Source of the DNA: Falciphora oryzae
Lineage: Eukaryota > Ascomycota > Sordariomycetes > Magnaporthales > Magnaporthaceae
Assembly (NCBI GenBank): GCA_000733355.1
Contig: JNVV01000082.1
Location: 72,997 to 136,139, forward strand
DNA length: 63,143 bases
Direction: 5' to 3'
Below are positions 32,873 to 44,621 of the stretch, in pieces. The position numbers and the translations under genes are program-made. Numbering within the stretch: position 1 is the stretch's first letter; each line of letters starts with the position of its first letter. The notes beneath the pieces were generated by a model. That model saw nothing but the letters and a program-made list of their open reading frames with translations. It did no database searches and was not told the origin of the DNA.

Positions 32873-34581
32873 GACTGCTGGGGCCCGACGGCGCAGATGC
32901 GGCTCAAGCTCCTGGCGAGCAATATCGAAGCTTGTGCCAAAGGGACCGACTTCACAGCTCTTTCTTAGAATATGCAAGACGCCATCACCACAACGATTGC
33001 GCTTGGATACTCGTACATCTGTATCGACTCGCTGTGCATCATACAGAAGGATGACAGAGGAGAGGAGACGGGCGAGATGGCCGAGGCGTGGAAAAAGGAC
33101 TGGACGGCAGAGACTCAGGGCAGCAAAATGTTACTCGGGCGCGGTGTGCGCTATCGCGTCGACCGGGTCCGCAACCAGCGCCGGCGGGTGCTTCCACGCC
33201 CGGGACCCAAAGATCCTGCGGCCCGTCAAGATCGGCGTCTCGTCGCCAGACGCCCTATCTCCAAGGTGGATCTACGCGCGCTGCAACGACGTCCTCCACT
33301 TCTCGCGCGGCGTCGACCTGGCGCCGCTGAACGCGCGCGGCTGGGTGATGCAGGAGCGCCTGCTGTCGCGGCGCATCCTGCACTTTGGCGCCGACCTGAT
33401 GTACTGGGAGTGCTGCGGCCGGTCCGCGTCGGAGCTGAGCCCGCACGGGTACACGTACATGAAGCACCCGAGCGGCTACACCGACCGGCGCAGGCCCGGC
33501 TCGCCGCGGGGCGACGTGCTCCGGCAGGTCTTCGGCTGGACCGCGCCGTACCACGCGCGCCTGCGGCCGCCGCCCGCCAAGATCCTCCCGGACGCGCCGG
33601 CGGGCTCGCAGCAGGCGGTGTGGCAGCGCAAGCGGTGGTTCTGGAAGGACGTGCTGGAGCCCGGGGCGGGCCGTGGGCCGACGACGACGCGGGCGGGTGG
33701 GAGGCGCGCGCCGGCTTCCGGGCGGCGTTTGAGCGGCTGCGGCGGGGCGAAGTCCTCGGGAAGGGCCAGTGGGTTGGCCGGCACAGCTTCAGCCAGCTGT
33801 GGTACGACGTGGTCGGGGCTTACTCGCGGGGGAAGCTGACCCTGGCGGGGGACAAGCTCGTCGCGCTCAAGGGCGTCGAGGAGGGGATCGCACGCGTGGC
33901 CAAGTTCACGTATCTTTCCGGCCTCCGGCGGGAGCGCCTGGTCACGGATCTGCTGTGGTTTGCCATCGAGGGCCCGGTCGCCGGTTGACGCTCAAGGAAG
34001 GGACTCGGGACCAAACTGAAGACGGGGCAGTTTCCGTGGCGCCGACTTGGTCATGGGCGTCGATCGAGGATGCGGTCGCGTTGGACCTGCTGCCGCAAAA
34101 CAGCGATTGCGAAATCGGCGAGACCAAGATGCCGGCGGCGGTACTTGGCTACAATGGCAGCACCAGCGGCGACCCGTCTGGAATGACAATCGAGCTGGAA
34201 GCGCCGGTACTTGCCATAGAGACCGTGGTCTCTCGCAGCGGCGTCTGGCATCTTGAGAAAGGCAAGGGTACAAAGCCCTCGGCCAGAATCTTCCCAGACG
34301 TCGAGTCTCCTAGCATCTGCCAGATGGAGGGACTGGTCTGCGCACCCTTTATTGTCCTGCAGCGCGAGAAGGTAGAGGCCTTGATACCGTCATCCAGCGG
34401 GGACGTCCAGGGGCTAGTTCTACGGCGCCTTGAGTCGGCTGGGGCAGGCGCGAACTCTATCGAGTTCTACGAGCGCGTCGGGTATTCCGCGACCAGCTAC
34501 GTCGAGAAGTCCAGAGACTCGCGGCAAGGGCGTAAGGCCTTGAAAAGGGCCGAGAGAAGGCGATTGCTTCTTGTTGGGTAG
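32873..34581 (+). pseudogene. HET-domain incompatibility protein, broken
   Basis: Fungal HET proteins trigger cell death after fusion of unlike strains. The sequence starts abruptly at DCWGPTAQ (family YCWG). It has a TAG at 32966-32968, then MQDAITTTIALGYSYICIDSLCIIQ, the core HET motif at 32972-33060. A frameshift near 33128 leads to YSGAVCAIASTGSATSAGG, another near 33690 to VVGAYSRGKLTLAGDKLVAL, and another near 33980 to VAPTWSWASIEDAV (family PSWSWAS). The N-terminus of the domain is missing. Introns could explain one shift but not all, nor the stop. Confidence 0.85.
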
Positions 34582-35372
34582 GTGGGCAAAGGCTCGAAGC
34601 CGACAACGGGATGTTGGGAACGACGAGGCGAATGGCGCACACGGAAGGTGTGAGTTGTTGATCGGGCGTTTGAGCTATCGCCATCCACATGGCACTCCAT
34701 GTACAAGCTTCTTGTCAACGGGTATAGTGGTCGGCTCGGGGCAACTTGCCACGCGAGCCAAAGTGCGATAAACGCAGGATTCAGCGGGCACCCCTCAAAT
34801 CGGGGCTTCCAAAAGGGGTGGATCTGCACATTGATCGCCATTTTTACAGCTGGAGTTGGCCTCATCTTGGCATAACCCTCGTAGCAGGAAGGCTCGTCAT
34901 CATGCCTAGCAGGTTTGATGACTCCACTCTAAGTTAGCCTCGACCGTCCATCGTGGGGCAACATTGAGGGCGTTGTTCCAGAGACTGGCGAGTTTCGACC
35001 CTAAAAGCAACTCCATCTCCTAGGTACGGGAGCACTTTCAAGTGCGAGAAACCGAGACACCTGGCGCGCATTGACGGGCTCGGGAATTCGCACAAGTCCG
35101 CGCGCACGCGTCTGGTGCTTTCGTGGTTTCCCCATGCGGGCAGGCCAAATAAAGACACATGCTTGCTACAAGACGGCCTCTAAACCGTAATACCGCACAC
35201 GTCTCGGCGCAATCAAGCGCCCGAGATCCGAAGCCCACGATGTTAATTGCGCTGGGCTCTCCCGCAGTTTCGGCTTCCCATGCCGTCTTGGCTCCAACCG
35301 ACTCCGTCTTGGCGGTCGGCTTCTGCTAATGACGATTACATCCACGAAAACTCCCAGTCAGACCACAGCACA
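34582..35372. other. Intergenic, no gene recognised
   Basis: Only short frames without recognisable content. It contains the likely promoter of the monooxygenase; the bases before its ATG read CAGCACAATG. Confidence 0.6.
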
Positions 35373-36662
35373 ATGCCACCCTTCAAAGCCCTCGTCGTCG
35401 GCGGCGGAATTGCGGGCCCCGCCTTTGCCCACTGGCTCTCGCGCATCGGCGCGCACGTCACCATCGTAGAGCGCTCGCCCGCGATGCGCGCGTCGGGTCA
35501 GCAGGTCGACCTGCGCGGCCAGGGCGTCGCGCTGATCAAGAAGATGGGCATCGAGCCCGCCGTGCGCGCCCGGCGCGTGCGCGAGCCGGGCACGCAGTTT
35601 GTGGACGTCCACGGCCGCGTCTGGGCCTCCTTCCCCGCCGTCGAGACCGGCTCCGGCATGCAGGGGGTCACTTCCGAGTACGAGATCATGCGCGGCACCC
35701 TGGTCGGGATCCTCTACGGCCTGACCGCGGACAGGCCGAACGTGAAGCACCTGTTCGGCACGACAGTTGAGGGCTTCACGCAGGATGAGAAGGGGGCGGG
35801 CGAGGGGAAGGTGCACGTGCGGTTCAAGGATGGTAACGAAGAGGACTTCGACCTCGTCGTCGGCGCCGACGGCACGGGGTCCCATACCCGCCGCGTGATG
35901 CTGGGCTCCGGTGCGCCGGACCCGCGCCACCGCAAGGGCGGCTACGTCGCCTTTTTCAGCGCGCCCGCGGAGCCGGATGACCCGCTCGAGTTCACGGGCT
36001 GTATGCTACCAGGCCGCCTGCCGCGCATGATCGGCACGCGCAAGGACATACCCGAGCTGACGCGCGTCTACATGATCATGAACGGCACGGACCCGGCCGT
36101 TGAGGCGGCATACATGGCGGGCGACCGCGCCACCCTCAAGACGGCGCTCGCGGACCTGTACGAGGAGGGCGGCTACTGGAAGTGCCCGCGCCTGATGGCG
36201 GCGCTGCGCCACGCGCCCGAGGCGGACGACCTATACTGCACGCCGTACGAGGAGGTGCGCCTGCCGCGCGGCGACTGGTCGCGCGGCCGCGTCGTGCTGC
36301 TCGGCGACGCGGCGCACTCGGAGACGGCCAACGGCTACGGCACATCCTACGCCCTGGTCGGCGCGTATCTGCTGGCCGGCGAGCTCGCGCGCGCTCTCAG
36401 CAGGCCCGGCCTGACGACGGGGGAGGCCGTGGCGCAGGCCGCCAGGGAATACGAGGACAAGTGGCGGCCCGTCGCGACGGCGACGCAGGGCGACAAGCCT
36501 TGGTTTAAACGCCTGACCAGTCCCAAGTCCAGATTGGGCATCTCCTTTTTCCAGGTCGTTGCCGCGGGGGTTGCCTTTCTCAGGATGGACAGGATGGTCG
36601 GGCTGACGGCTGCGACGGGGAAGTGGCAGCTTCCGGAATATCCAGAGTTATTATCTCTGTAA
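35373..36662 (+). CDS. FAD-dependent monooxygenase (PHBH fold)
   Basis: A single-exon gene of 429 codons. It has the three flavin signatures of class A monooxygenases: VVGGGIAG (residues 8-15) for ADP binding, VVGADGTGS (162-170), and RVVLLGDAAHS (306-316) for the flavin ribityl chain. Length and order fit the UbiH/salicylate-hydroxylase type, which uses NAD(P)H and oxygen to hydroxylate small substrates. The substrate is not readable. There is no signal peptide; a hydrophobic segment near residues 398-410 (FFQVVAAGVAFL) may contact membrane. I chose ATG 35373 over 35247 because the flavin motif then lies 8 residues from the start and the context is better. It converges with the next gene, 95 bases apart. 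Intact. Confidence 0.92.
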   Translation: MPPFKALVVGGGIAGPAFAHWLSRIGAHVTIVERSPAMRASGQQVDLRGQGVALIKKMGIEPAVRARRVREPGTQFVDVHGRVWASFPAVETGSGMQGVTSEYEIMRGTLVGILYGLTADRPNVKHLFGTTVEGFTQDEKGAGEGKVHVRFKDGNEEDFDLVVGADGTGSHTRRVMLGSGAPDPRHRKGGYVAFFSAPAEPDDPLEFTGCMLPGRLPRMIGTRKDIPELTRVYMIMNGTDPAVEAAYMAGDRATLKTALADLYEEGGYWKCPRLMAALRHAPEADDLYCTPYEEVRLPRGDWSRGRVVLLGDAAHSETANGYGTSYALVGAYLLAGELARALSRPGLTTGEAVAQAAREYEDKWRPVATATQGDKPWFKRLTSPKSRLGISFFQVVAAGVAFLRMDRMVGLTAATGKWQLPEYPELLSL

Positions 36663-36757
36663 GGTTGAGAGATCTGGTGCTTTATTTTTCGCGGCGCGTA
36701 GTCGCCTCTTTCCGGCATCGTCTCCGCCTCGTTCCATGTACCATTGTTATACCCACG

Positions 36758-38253
36758 CTACTTCGGCTTGTCTAGAACTTCATGTGACTCCTCGATAGCA
36801 ATGGACCACTCCAAGTCAAGAACAATCCCGCCGCTATTGACGTAGCGATGCTCCGGCGGCATACCGGTGGGGAGAACCCAAGAGACTGTGGTGTGGTGGC
36901 TGGCCCCGCGCTGGAGCGAAGCATAATCCCCGCACCGGTAAACCACACTCCTCTCCCCCCCGCCTCTCCTGTCGTGGCCGGAGCGTTGAGGAAGACTGCC
37001 CCTGCGAGAAGACTCTGTGCTTCGACCGGCGGTGTCACGCTGCGCACCACAGCTAACGCTTCCCCGGCTGCGGCTCGTTGTCGCGCCGTCCACCTGCGAC
37101 GCGAAACTTTCCAGCGCGTACGACGCGGTGAGCTTATGCTTCCGGCGGTTGGAAATCGACAGCTTCCTCCTGGCCCACCCCCGCGCCTCGTCCACCCTGC
37201 CCGGGGCAGCGGCCGCGGTGGCGCCCGTGCCGCCGTACTGGGTGCCGAGCGCCGCGATGAACGGCTTCAGGGCCGCGGTGGCGGTGCTGACGATGGCCGT
37301 GCACAATTCGGCCTGGACGCACAGGGCGACGCCGACGCCGTCAAGAGACGGGTCCGCCGACCGGAGAGCGCCTCTGAGCAAGTAGGCGTGCAGAACGGCC
37401 GGGGCGACCAGCAGCAGGCGGACGCCGAAGACAGTGATGATAACCGCCTTCTTCGAGAGAGGTAGCTGCAGGCCCCCGACGAAGTGGATCGACATCGAGA
37501 AGAGAACCAGCTCGCTGCCGACGTCCAGGATGGTCACCAGAGCCCATCGCACCCACTGTTTACGCCGGTCGGACAAGTGGCAAGTCAGTAAACGAGTTCC
37601 TGCCTCTGTCTCCCTCGTTAAAGGGGGGTGGGGGTACAGGGCTTGTGTGAATACCTACTATCGAGCCGGTGCAGGGCTGCTGGAAAAATATCCACGGGCT
37701 CGCTAGGCGGCATCTCAAGGCGAGCAGGAGGACTGAAATGAACATGAAGACCGTTGACGTCGCCATGGCAGCAAAGGCCACTCTTCGGTGGCTCCTCTTG
37801 GACGATAGACGGACAACAATGAAGGCAGTTGAGCATTTCGTCATCCACATCGTGACAGTAAAGAGGATGTCACTGATGTAGACGGCTTTTTGCCAGTCGG
37901 CAATGTCCCCAGCCGGGCTGTCGTTGATCGTCTTGCCAAAGCCACGGGTGATGGCCCAAAGGACGACGCTGCATTGCGCGAGGGAGACAATCTATCAATA
38001 GGTAGGTACACAGGTAAGCTGCTATGCAAGATTTAACTATCAGATAGGGATACAATACCATGGTAGCCACCGAGGCGACATCATCCCACAAATAGTGGGA
38101 TCGCGGGTTGACTCGCACGCAGACCTTAACCAGGACTGCGAAACATGAGAAGATCATTCCAAAAGTGGTGACGATGGCAAGGAAACCTCTCTGGTCTGTG
38201 GACGATATGACGAGAAGCGGGGGCTCTGTTCCGGGCGGGCGATTGTCCGGCAT
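36758..38253 (-). CDS. Fungal rhodopsin-domain integral membrane protein
   Basis: Three exons: 38253-38059, 37991-37659 and 37555-36758, with introns 37992-38058 (GTATTG...ATAG) and 37556-37658 (GTAGGT...ACAG). Phases agree and give 441 residues. The N-terminal half has several hydrophobic helices and the family's YLWDDVASV motif, SLAQCSVVLWAITRGFGK, CTGSIWVRWALVTILDVGSE and the closing PFIAALGTQYGG. A polar Ser/Arg-rich cytoplasmic tail of about 150 residues ends with VLDLEWSIAIEE. This is the broad fungal rhodopsin-domain/PTH11-like group at the plasma membrane; ligands are unknown. The tail is less conserved and its splicing is less certain. Confidence 0.85.
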
Positions 38254-39048
38254 TGTGGGGTGGTGAGAGTATTATGGGAAGAAGAGGCTCCCGCTTGGTG
38301 GAGCGGGGACAGTAGGCTTTCATCAGGTTTTAGCCAGTCCATCGACGCGAAGGTCCGCACATGCTAGGCTTGTCCGCCCGTGGAGGACCAAGGAGGGGTC
38401 TATAGAGAGCCACATGGTTGCGTTTTTGGGGCCTAGCGGTGCCTGACCAGGCGTCTAAACCAGAATACGGAATCGCCCCGACAGCGCGGACAACCCAGGG
38501 CGACGATACAGAAAAGGGGGTCGGCTTATGCCCTAGAGCAGAGCGCCGGGGAGGTCCGCAGACAGGACAAGGATAGGCCCGATATTTTTTTTTGGGTGAA
38601 CCGAGCGTGCCGGCTGGTTCCAGAGCGAGCGTAGCGTCTTGAGGAGGCGCCATAGTCAAGCCCCAAGGCGCCCGAGATCCGACCGTCCGTGCCACGGTAA
38701 TAGACCGGACAAAAGCTTGAAGGTGTGCCGGCAGCGGAGACAGCACTAGCGGTTTCTCCGAGGCCCTGCCATCAGCGCCGGGTCGTGTCCATCCGAGGAA
38801 TAGGGGCCACAGCCGTCGATCCCTGGCCCCGTGGCGGCGTAGCGCTGACGTGAACTATCCGTAAAACTTTGTAATCCGTCCCGACCAGCGTGATCTGCCA
38901 GCCGATATCATGGCCGCGTTCGACCTCGATTTCGTCCCTTTCCCCCTGCTGACCCCCAGTCTATCCAAGACTACGGCCCGGGACCAACATAGCCAGCCCT
39001 TCGCATTGCCCATTTTGTCCAGGCAGAAGCAGAGCAGCCTTTGCGCCA
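38254..39048. other. Divergent promoter region, no gene recognised
   Basis: It lies between the starts of two divergently transcribed membrane-protein genes. Open frames here (for example 38330-38746 on the minus strand) show no family features. Confidence 0.6.
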
Positions 39049-40989
39049 ATGGCAGCCGAACATCCGCCGAACACCCCCCGTGTTCTCGAGGACACTGACA
39101 GCGGCTCGGTGACGAGGACGGCATCAAACGCAAAATCGGAGCTCACGACGCACTCCCGGCTGGGCAACACAGTCGAGGATGACCGGTACATGCGGGACCT
39201 AGGGCGAAGGCAGGAGCTTAACGCAAGTGACCTCGATTGGCGGGCTTCGTGGAGGGAGCGGTGCGAGGTGCCCGCTGCTGACCATATGGCTCGTTCCAGA
39301 GAATCTTCACCTTCATCCCCACGCTTGGGTTTACCTGCACAATGATGAATACCTGGGATATTGCCTTGATGTGAACATTCTCTACCCCGGACTCAGTCAT
39401 GCAGGACCCGTATTGATGGTCAAGCTGACTTGGAGTTCACGCCCCTCTTCATCCAAGGACGTCGTCATACCCGCTGACCAACGGCGGGCTGGCAGGCATG
39501 GTATGGGGCCACACAGTCGTATGCGCCGGCTACCTTCTCGTGTTTGCTTCCATGGCCGAGATGGCGTCCATGTAAGCAGCCCTTTGGATGTTACACTCCG
39601 ACGATCACCATGTTCACCACTGCACGTGGCAACAGGTCACCGACGTCGGCGGCCCAGTATCACTGGGTCTCCGAGTTCGGCCCCCCGGGCCAGCAGCACT
39701 TCCTCAGCTACATGACGGGCTGGATCGCGATGCTGGGCTGGCAGGCCGGTGTGGCCTCCGTCACGTACGTCGTTGCCGACGTGATCCAGGGCACCATCGC
39801 GCTGTGCTACCCGGACACGTACGTGCCCGAGCATTGGCACCTGACCCTCCTCGCCGTCGGCGTCACCGCCTTCTGCGCCTTCTTCAACACCTTCCTGGCC
39901 CGCCGCCTGCCCATGGTCGAGGGCCTGGTGCTCATCGTGCACATACTCGGCTTCTTCGTCGTCCTGGTGCCGCTCTGGGCCCTGGCGCCGCGCACCAACC
40001 CGGCCCGCGTCTTCACCGAGTTCACGAGCCTGGGCGGGTGGAGCAGCCAGTGCCTGTCCTTCATGATCGGGCTGATGGGGCCGGCCTACAACATGTTCGG
40101 CGCCGACACGCCCGTGCACATGGCCGAGGAGGTGCGCGAGGCCGCCGTTGTCGTGCCGCGCGCCATCATGTGGGCGCTCGTCATCAACGGCGCCCAGGGC
40201 TGGATCCTGGTCGTGAGCCTCGCCTTCAGTATCGGCGACGTCGGGGAGGTGCTCGGGACCCCAACCGGCGTCGCCTACATCCAGGTCTTTTACAACGTGA
40301 CCCAGAGCGCCGCCGCCACGGCAGCCATGACCGCCATGGTCGCCGTCAGCCTGACGTCGTCGTGTGTCGCCACCCTTGCCAGCACGTCGCGCCTGACCTG
40401 GGCCTTTGCCCGCGACGGAGGCCTTCCCTGCTCGGTCTGGATCGCCCACGTACGTCCCGCTTTCCCTCTCCCACCGCATCCCCCAAAGCAGGAAATACGC
40501 TGACCCACCACTGACTGCTCACTGAACAAAAACCAGGTCAAGCCAGGCTGGAACGCCCCCCTAAACTCGGTACTGCTGTGCATGCTCTCGACCGTCGTCA
40601 TCGCGTCCATTAACACCGTCTCGGACGAGGCCTTCCACGCCATCTCGTCGCTGGCCATGTGCGCGCTGCTGGCCACCTACGTCCTACCGATCGCGTGCCT
40701 GATCCGCCGCCGCCTCTGGGGTCCCCGCCTCCCGGCCCGCCGCTGGTCGCTCGGCTGCGCGGGGCTGCCCGTCAACGCCGGCGCCCTCGCCTTCCTGCTC
40801 GTCATCTGGGCCTTCGCCTTCTTCCCCCTCAAGCCGCCGGAGTCGGGCGACGCCGCCGCCGGCGTGGCCCAGAACCTGAACCCGGTCCTGTTCGTCGCCA
40901 TCGTCGCGTTTGCGGTTGTGCACTACGTCGTGCGCGGGAGGAGGGCGTACCGGTCGCCTGCGGATTTGGTGAAGAGAAATGAGGATTAG
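39049..40989 (+). CDS. Amino acid permease, APC family
   Basis: Five exons: 39049-39222, 39300-39370, 39458-39571, 39636-40449 and 40537-40989, 541 residues. Intron 1 (39223-39299) uses a GC donor (GCAAGT) with an AG end; the others are GT-AG. The frame is continuous only with these junctions, giving RRQELNRIFTFIPTLGFTCT, NGGLAGMVWGH and QYHWVSEFGPPGQQHFLSY, as in fungal GABA/choline/amino acid permeases. About twelve hydrophobic helices follow, with MGPAYNMFGADTPVHMAEEV in the middle. It imports amino acids or related amines with protons at the plasma membrane; the exact substrate is unknown. A long hydrophilic N-terminus of about 60 residues is normal. It appears intact. Confidence 0.92.
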
Positions 40990-41134
40990 GTGGGCACAGG
41001 GCACAGGCCCGGGCGCTTTGAGCGGTCATTTGGCATTTCCCCTACAGGGGGGGAGGCAATAGTACCAGCATTTTCTGTTTCTCACCTCGGCCTGCATACA
41101 ACTGTTTTTTTCTATTCCCTTTCTTTTTTTCTTT

Positions 41135-41665
41135 TTCTTTTCTTATTCCAACCGGATTAATAATAATCTCGTTAACCCCCCGCATCCCCGGCCGGGCCTA
41201 GAGGTGACCTCGAAGTCTCCCCCCCCCGGCCTAATGTAACAGCCCGTGTGGTTGGCGCTGCCCTCCTTTGATAAGCTGTGTAGGTGCAGACAGGCGATCC
41301 AAGCAGCAGCTTGGATTAAAGACCTTTTGATTATTGGCTTAGTGGTATAAGGCCCGCGCCGCTGTGTTACACCTAACCCCGGCTTTTCTTTCCTTTGGTA
41401 CATTTACCAACCGATAGCACCTCTACCACCCCCAACGCTTATAACACCCCGGCATTTTTTCGCCCTATTGCCGATTGTCTGCTTATTAATAAACACCGCC
41501 GGAACGCAGCCCGATTTCCATATACTTACGGGTTTAATTTGTTAGCCGTTTTTATAATAGCATTATAACTTGATATAAATAAGCTTAGGTAGCGCTAGCA
41601 CGTCGTATACCTTTTAAAAGGCACGGATAGGTACATCCTGTTATACCGACGTTAAATTAATTCAC
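41135..41665 (+). repeat. LINE family A 3' tail, copy 3
   Basis: 41150-41230 matches the 3' UTR behind the ORF2 at 19411-19540, and 41377-41660 matches the 1-330 tail. Both parts in one piece show what the site at 8718/19411 looked like before chromovirus 2. It is itself split by the miniature element at 41235-41371. It carries RIP-like C-to-T changes. Confidence 0.8.
41235..41371 (+). mobile_element. Miniature LTR-like element, copy 1
   Basis: 137 bp, TGTAACAGCCCGTG to GCTGTGTTACA, with an exact 5-bp duplication CCTAA (41230-41234 and 41372-41376). TG/CA ends and 5-bp duplications are LTR hallmarks, so this resembles a solo LTR of a very small retrotransposon. Near its end is TGGCTTAGTGGTATAAGG, close to a Pol III box A. 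No coding capacity. Confidence 0.85.
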
Positions 41666-41671
41666 TTACTT

Positions 41672-43845
41672 GCCAGTTTCCCCCTTTTTAAGCACCACAA
41701 TTTACTTTCCAAACGCTACAAATAGCCTTCCCAAACGCTCTATAAAGCCTGCCAGCTCGTTATTGCAACATATTTGTCACGGTTCGGCAGTAGGAGCCTC
41801 CACCCACTTGCTACCAAAAGGACGACTAAGCCAAAGTCGAAACTTCGGCTCAATTGGAAGCTCAAGTGCCCTCTGCAAGGCTGCACGAGAGGGCACGCCA
41901 CGCCATAACAATATTAACTAATATAGCGACTAGCAGTTTTTAGTAGCTAGATTCGCCGACTTCGCCGCCTTCCAGCTTGTAAGGGCCTCCTTAGCAGACT
42001 AATAAATACTAAAGTTCGTAAACCCATAAAGACGAAAACAAAAGGTTTAACCATTCAAAGTACTTTGGAACCAAGCTATTAGCTTAAAAGGTAAGCTGCT
42101 AACCCCAATTCAGGAGACAAGCTGCTAAGTTGCAGGAAAAGAGGCTGTAATGAGCCTCCGGCGTCGAATTATTCCAGTACCACCCACTGCTAAAATGATA
42201 CCCAGTTGCGAGAAAAAAAAAATGGCTTGCAAAAATAAATGGAACGGGTGTGTCACAGTGCTGCACCCGGGTCCTGGGAAAAGAGCTCTGTGCTGCCGCC
42301 CGCCCACCGAAAACCCGTCTACTCCGGTCACTTGCGCCCGGCCGAAGCCTTGGTCTCGCACGGAGGGTCTCTGCACGGCAATATGAGCGAACGGAGGCCC
42401 ACCATCATGCCGGTGGCGGCCGGCTCCTGCGTCAATCTGCCCTCCGGTTGCTATGCACAGCAACGCCGTCTGCCCCGACAAGTGGCCGGCCCGCTTCGCC
42501 ACGTGGCGTAACCCTGGCCCACCAGAGTGGGTTGGGCGCAGCTCAGATGGCCTTGGTTCCTCCGACATTCCTTTGGCTACTAAGCGAAACGAGATTGCAA
42601 GCTACTCGTTCTGGCGCAAGGAAACAGGCAGTCCTCAAGTCTGCCGCCAAGGAGGGCCGAGCCGTCTACTCCAACAACGCGTGTTCGTACCCCATGGGCC
42701 TGGGATACTCCATTGATCCTCCCAACCCCCCGCCCCTCAACATCATCGGGCCGGGCTCGTGCACTACGCCGCATGGATCCGGACACGGGTGGAAGATCTT
42801 TCAGAACGCCGTCTGTCCAGGCGGCAAGCCGGCCAAGCTAGGGCTGTGGTTTAATCCTTCCTCTACTGGTCCACCCCTCAGCGTCGGGGAGATCCGGTGT
42901 ACTATGCTGACATGCCGTACCATAAAATACCGTAAGCAGGTAGTCAGGGTGCCACTGCATGACGCTCGACGCCCATCCCAACCCCCGCGCTCGGTAGATT
43001 TGCCGCCGCGCAAATCCTATGTGCTAGCGCCCGTTGGGGTCCCGCATGGCGCCACCCGCACCCCGAGCCCCAGCTAATCGTTTCGGGCAGGTGGTAGGTT
43101 CGACGCCGGAAAGAAAAAAAAAAAAAAAAAAAAACATCTAAGCATTTAGGGGTTCGCTGGTGCCAAGCTGTAGGGAACGGAGCCCTCCCATGCGGGCCTT
43201 GTGTGCACATGCCGCCATAGATCTTGCTTGCGGGTATGTGAAAGGGGTAAACGCGTCCATGGTTGGTTGGCCTGCTCCGGCATATGCAGTTCCTCAAGGG
43301 AACATCCCCGGGGGAAAACCCAATTCGAGCCACCCCCGAGAAGAGCCAATATCGGTTGTGATGCCGCGTTTTCGTTGGGCGTAAATTGCGTATGCGACGC
43401 CCGTACCGGATACGGCAATGGGCGCAACTGGGCGGCGGGACACAACCTGTTCCCCCGCCCGCGAGTGGGGATTGCGAAAGGAGAAACACGCGAATCTACG
43501 GCCATATCGCCAGAATTTCGACTGACAGCCAGGGGTAGGCTTGCATGAGGTTGCATTGCGGTTTGCCCAAAGCCTGTTTCCCCCTCCCCACCCCTCTCCC
43601 CTCGTTTAGCCCAGCGGATACGCCGGTTATGGGGGGGGTATCGCGCTACTTTTTGCTATGTAGATTATGTAGATACTGCGGGCGTGGGCAACATAACGTG
43701 AGATACATATCTCCTGTGGTCGCCGCCTTCGATGTCCAAAAGATGCTTATCCTTGTTTACCCACCAGCCTTCGCACACTCGCTCCAACAGCCACCGCTCC
43801 AGCAACACCGCAGCTTTTCGCGACCGCCCACCTCAAGCAGACAAA
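41672..43845. other. Mostly non-coding; possible decayed gene at 42600-42860
   Basis: An open plus-strand frame at 42250-43077 has one protein-like part (about 42640-42860) with YSNNACSYPMGLGYSID, CTTPHGSGHGWKIF and CPGGKPAKLGLWFN. The spaced cysteines suggest a remnant of a secreted protein, but I do not recognise it. A poly(A) run lies at about 43111-43133. The rest shows nothing. Confidence 0.3.
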
Positions 43846-44412
43846 ATGAAGTTCTCCCTCTTCGCCTTCCTGCCCACTGTTATGGCCGCAGCCCTGCCTG
43901 TGTAAGCACCCGTCCCCTTCCCCGGGCAATTAAGCTTTCAGTTGTACTCTGAGCTTTCCCGCTCTCACGCGCCTCGCCATATTGAAAATCTTTTTACCTT
44001 TCCCCTAATGTGCAGCCGGCTAACTTTGGAACATTTTTCGTTTTACAGCGAGCCTGTCGTTGAGGCCAGGTCTGAAGTCTGGTGCACCTGCTTCGCCCCC
44101 GGCGACAGCACCCCACGCGGCATCGGCCTGTGCTACCACGGCGGCGGCCAGATCCGGGGAGAGAATAACGGCTGGGTAAGCTAGGCCGTGCTCGGCCCTT
44201 TTTTTTTCTGCGCTACCCTGACTTCCGCGAACACCTTTCAAATAGTGTATCGAAATACCGTAACTGACGTTTTCCCTGTTCATTTTGCTTCCGCTGAAAT
44301 ATAGTGCACTGGTACCAGGAACTGGCCTCTTACCGAAGGCTTTACCGACAAGTACTGCGCCCAGGAGGGCGCCGGCGGCCCAGGTGGCTACGCGTTATGC
44401 AAAACTGTTTAA
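43846..44412 (+). CDS. Small secreted six-cysteine protein
   Basis: Three exons: 43846-43901, 44049-44175 and 44305-44412, with GTAAGC donors and ACAG/ATAG acceptors. The product has 96 residues. It begins with a signal peptide (MKFSLFAFLPTVMAAALP) and the mature part has six Cys (WCTC, GLCY, WCTG, KYCA, LCKT), enough for three disulphides. The ATG context ACAAAATG is good. No family recognised. Small, Cys-rich, secreted and lying beside transposon debris makes it an effector-like candidate, which is inference only. The reading frame is intact. Confidence 0.8.
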
Positions 44413-44621
44413 GGGGTTTGGGGGATCTTTTGAGGAAACGCCGGACGAAAGAGAGAAGGAACGGGGATTGAGGTCGTATATATTTAAATTATTTATTTTT
44501 TAAATAACTATGTGAAATAGTTTACGAAACGTTAAGTGGCTGAGAAATAAATTTACAAAGTACATAAATACCTGAAACAGCGAAAAACTAGGTTTTATAC
44601 AATTAAAAACTCAAAAATAGG

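Noticed and set aside
39637..40479. Long minus-strand open frame inside the amino acid permease
   Set aside because: It lies opposite a clear multi-exon gene; high G/C at third positions makes such antisense frames common. The same applies to 54342-55283 and 35358-35930 on the minus strand and 59082-59783 on the plus strand.
42250..43077. 275-codon gene
   Set aside because: Only a short middle part looks protein-like; no start, introns or family could be supported, so it is listed only as a possible remnant.
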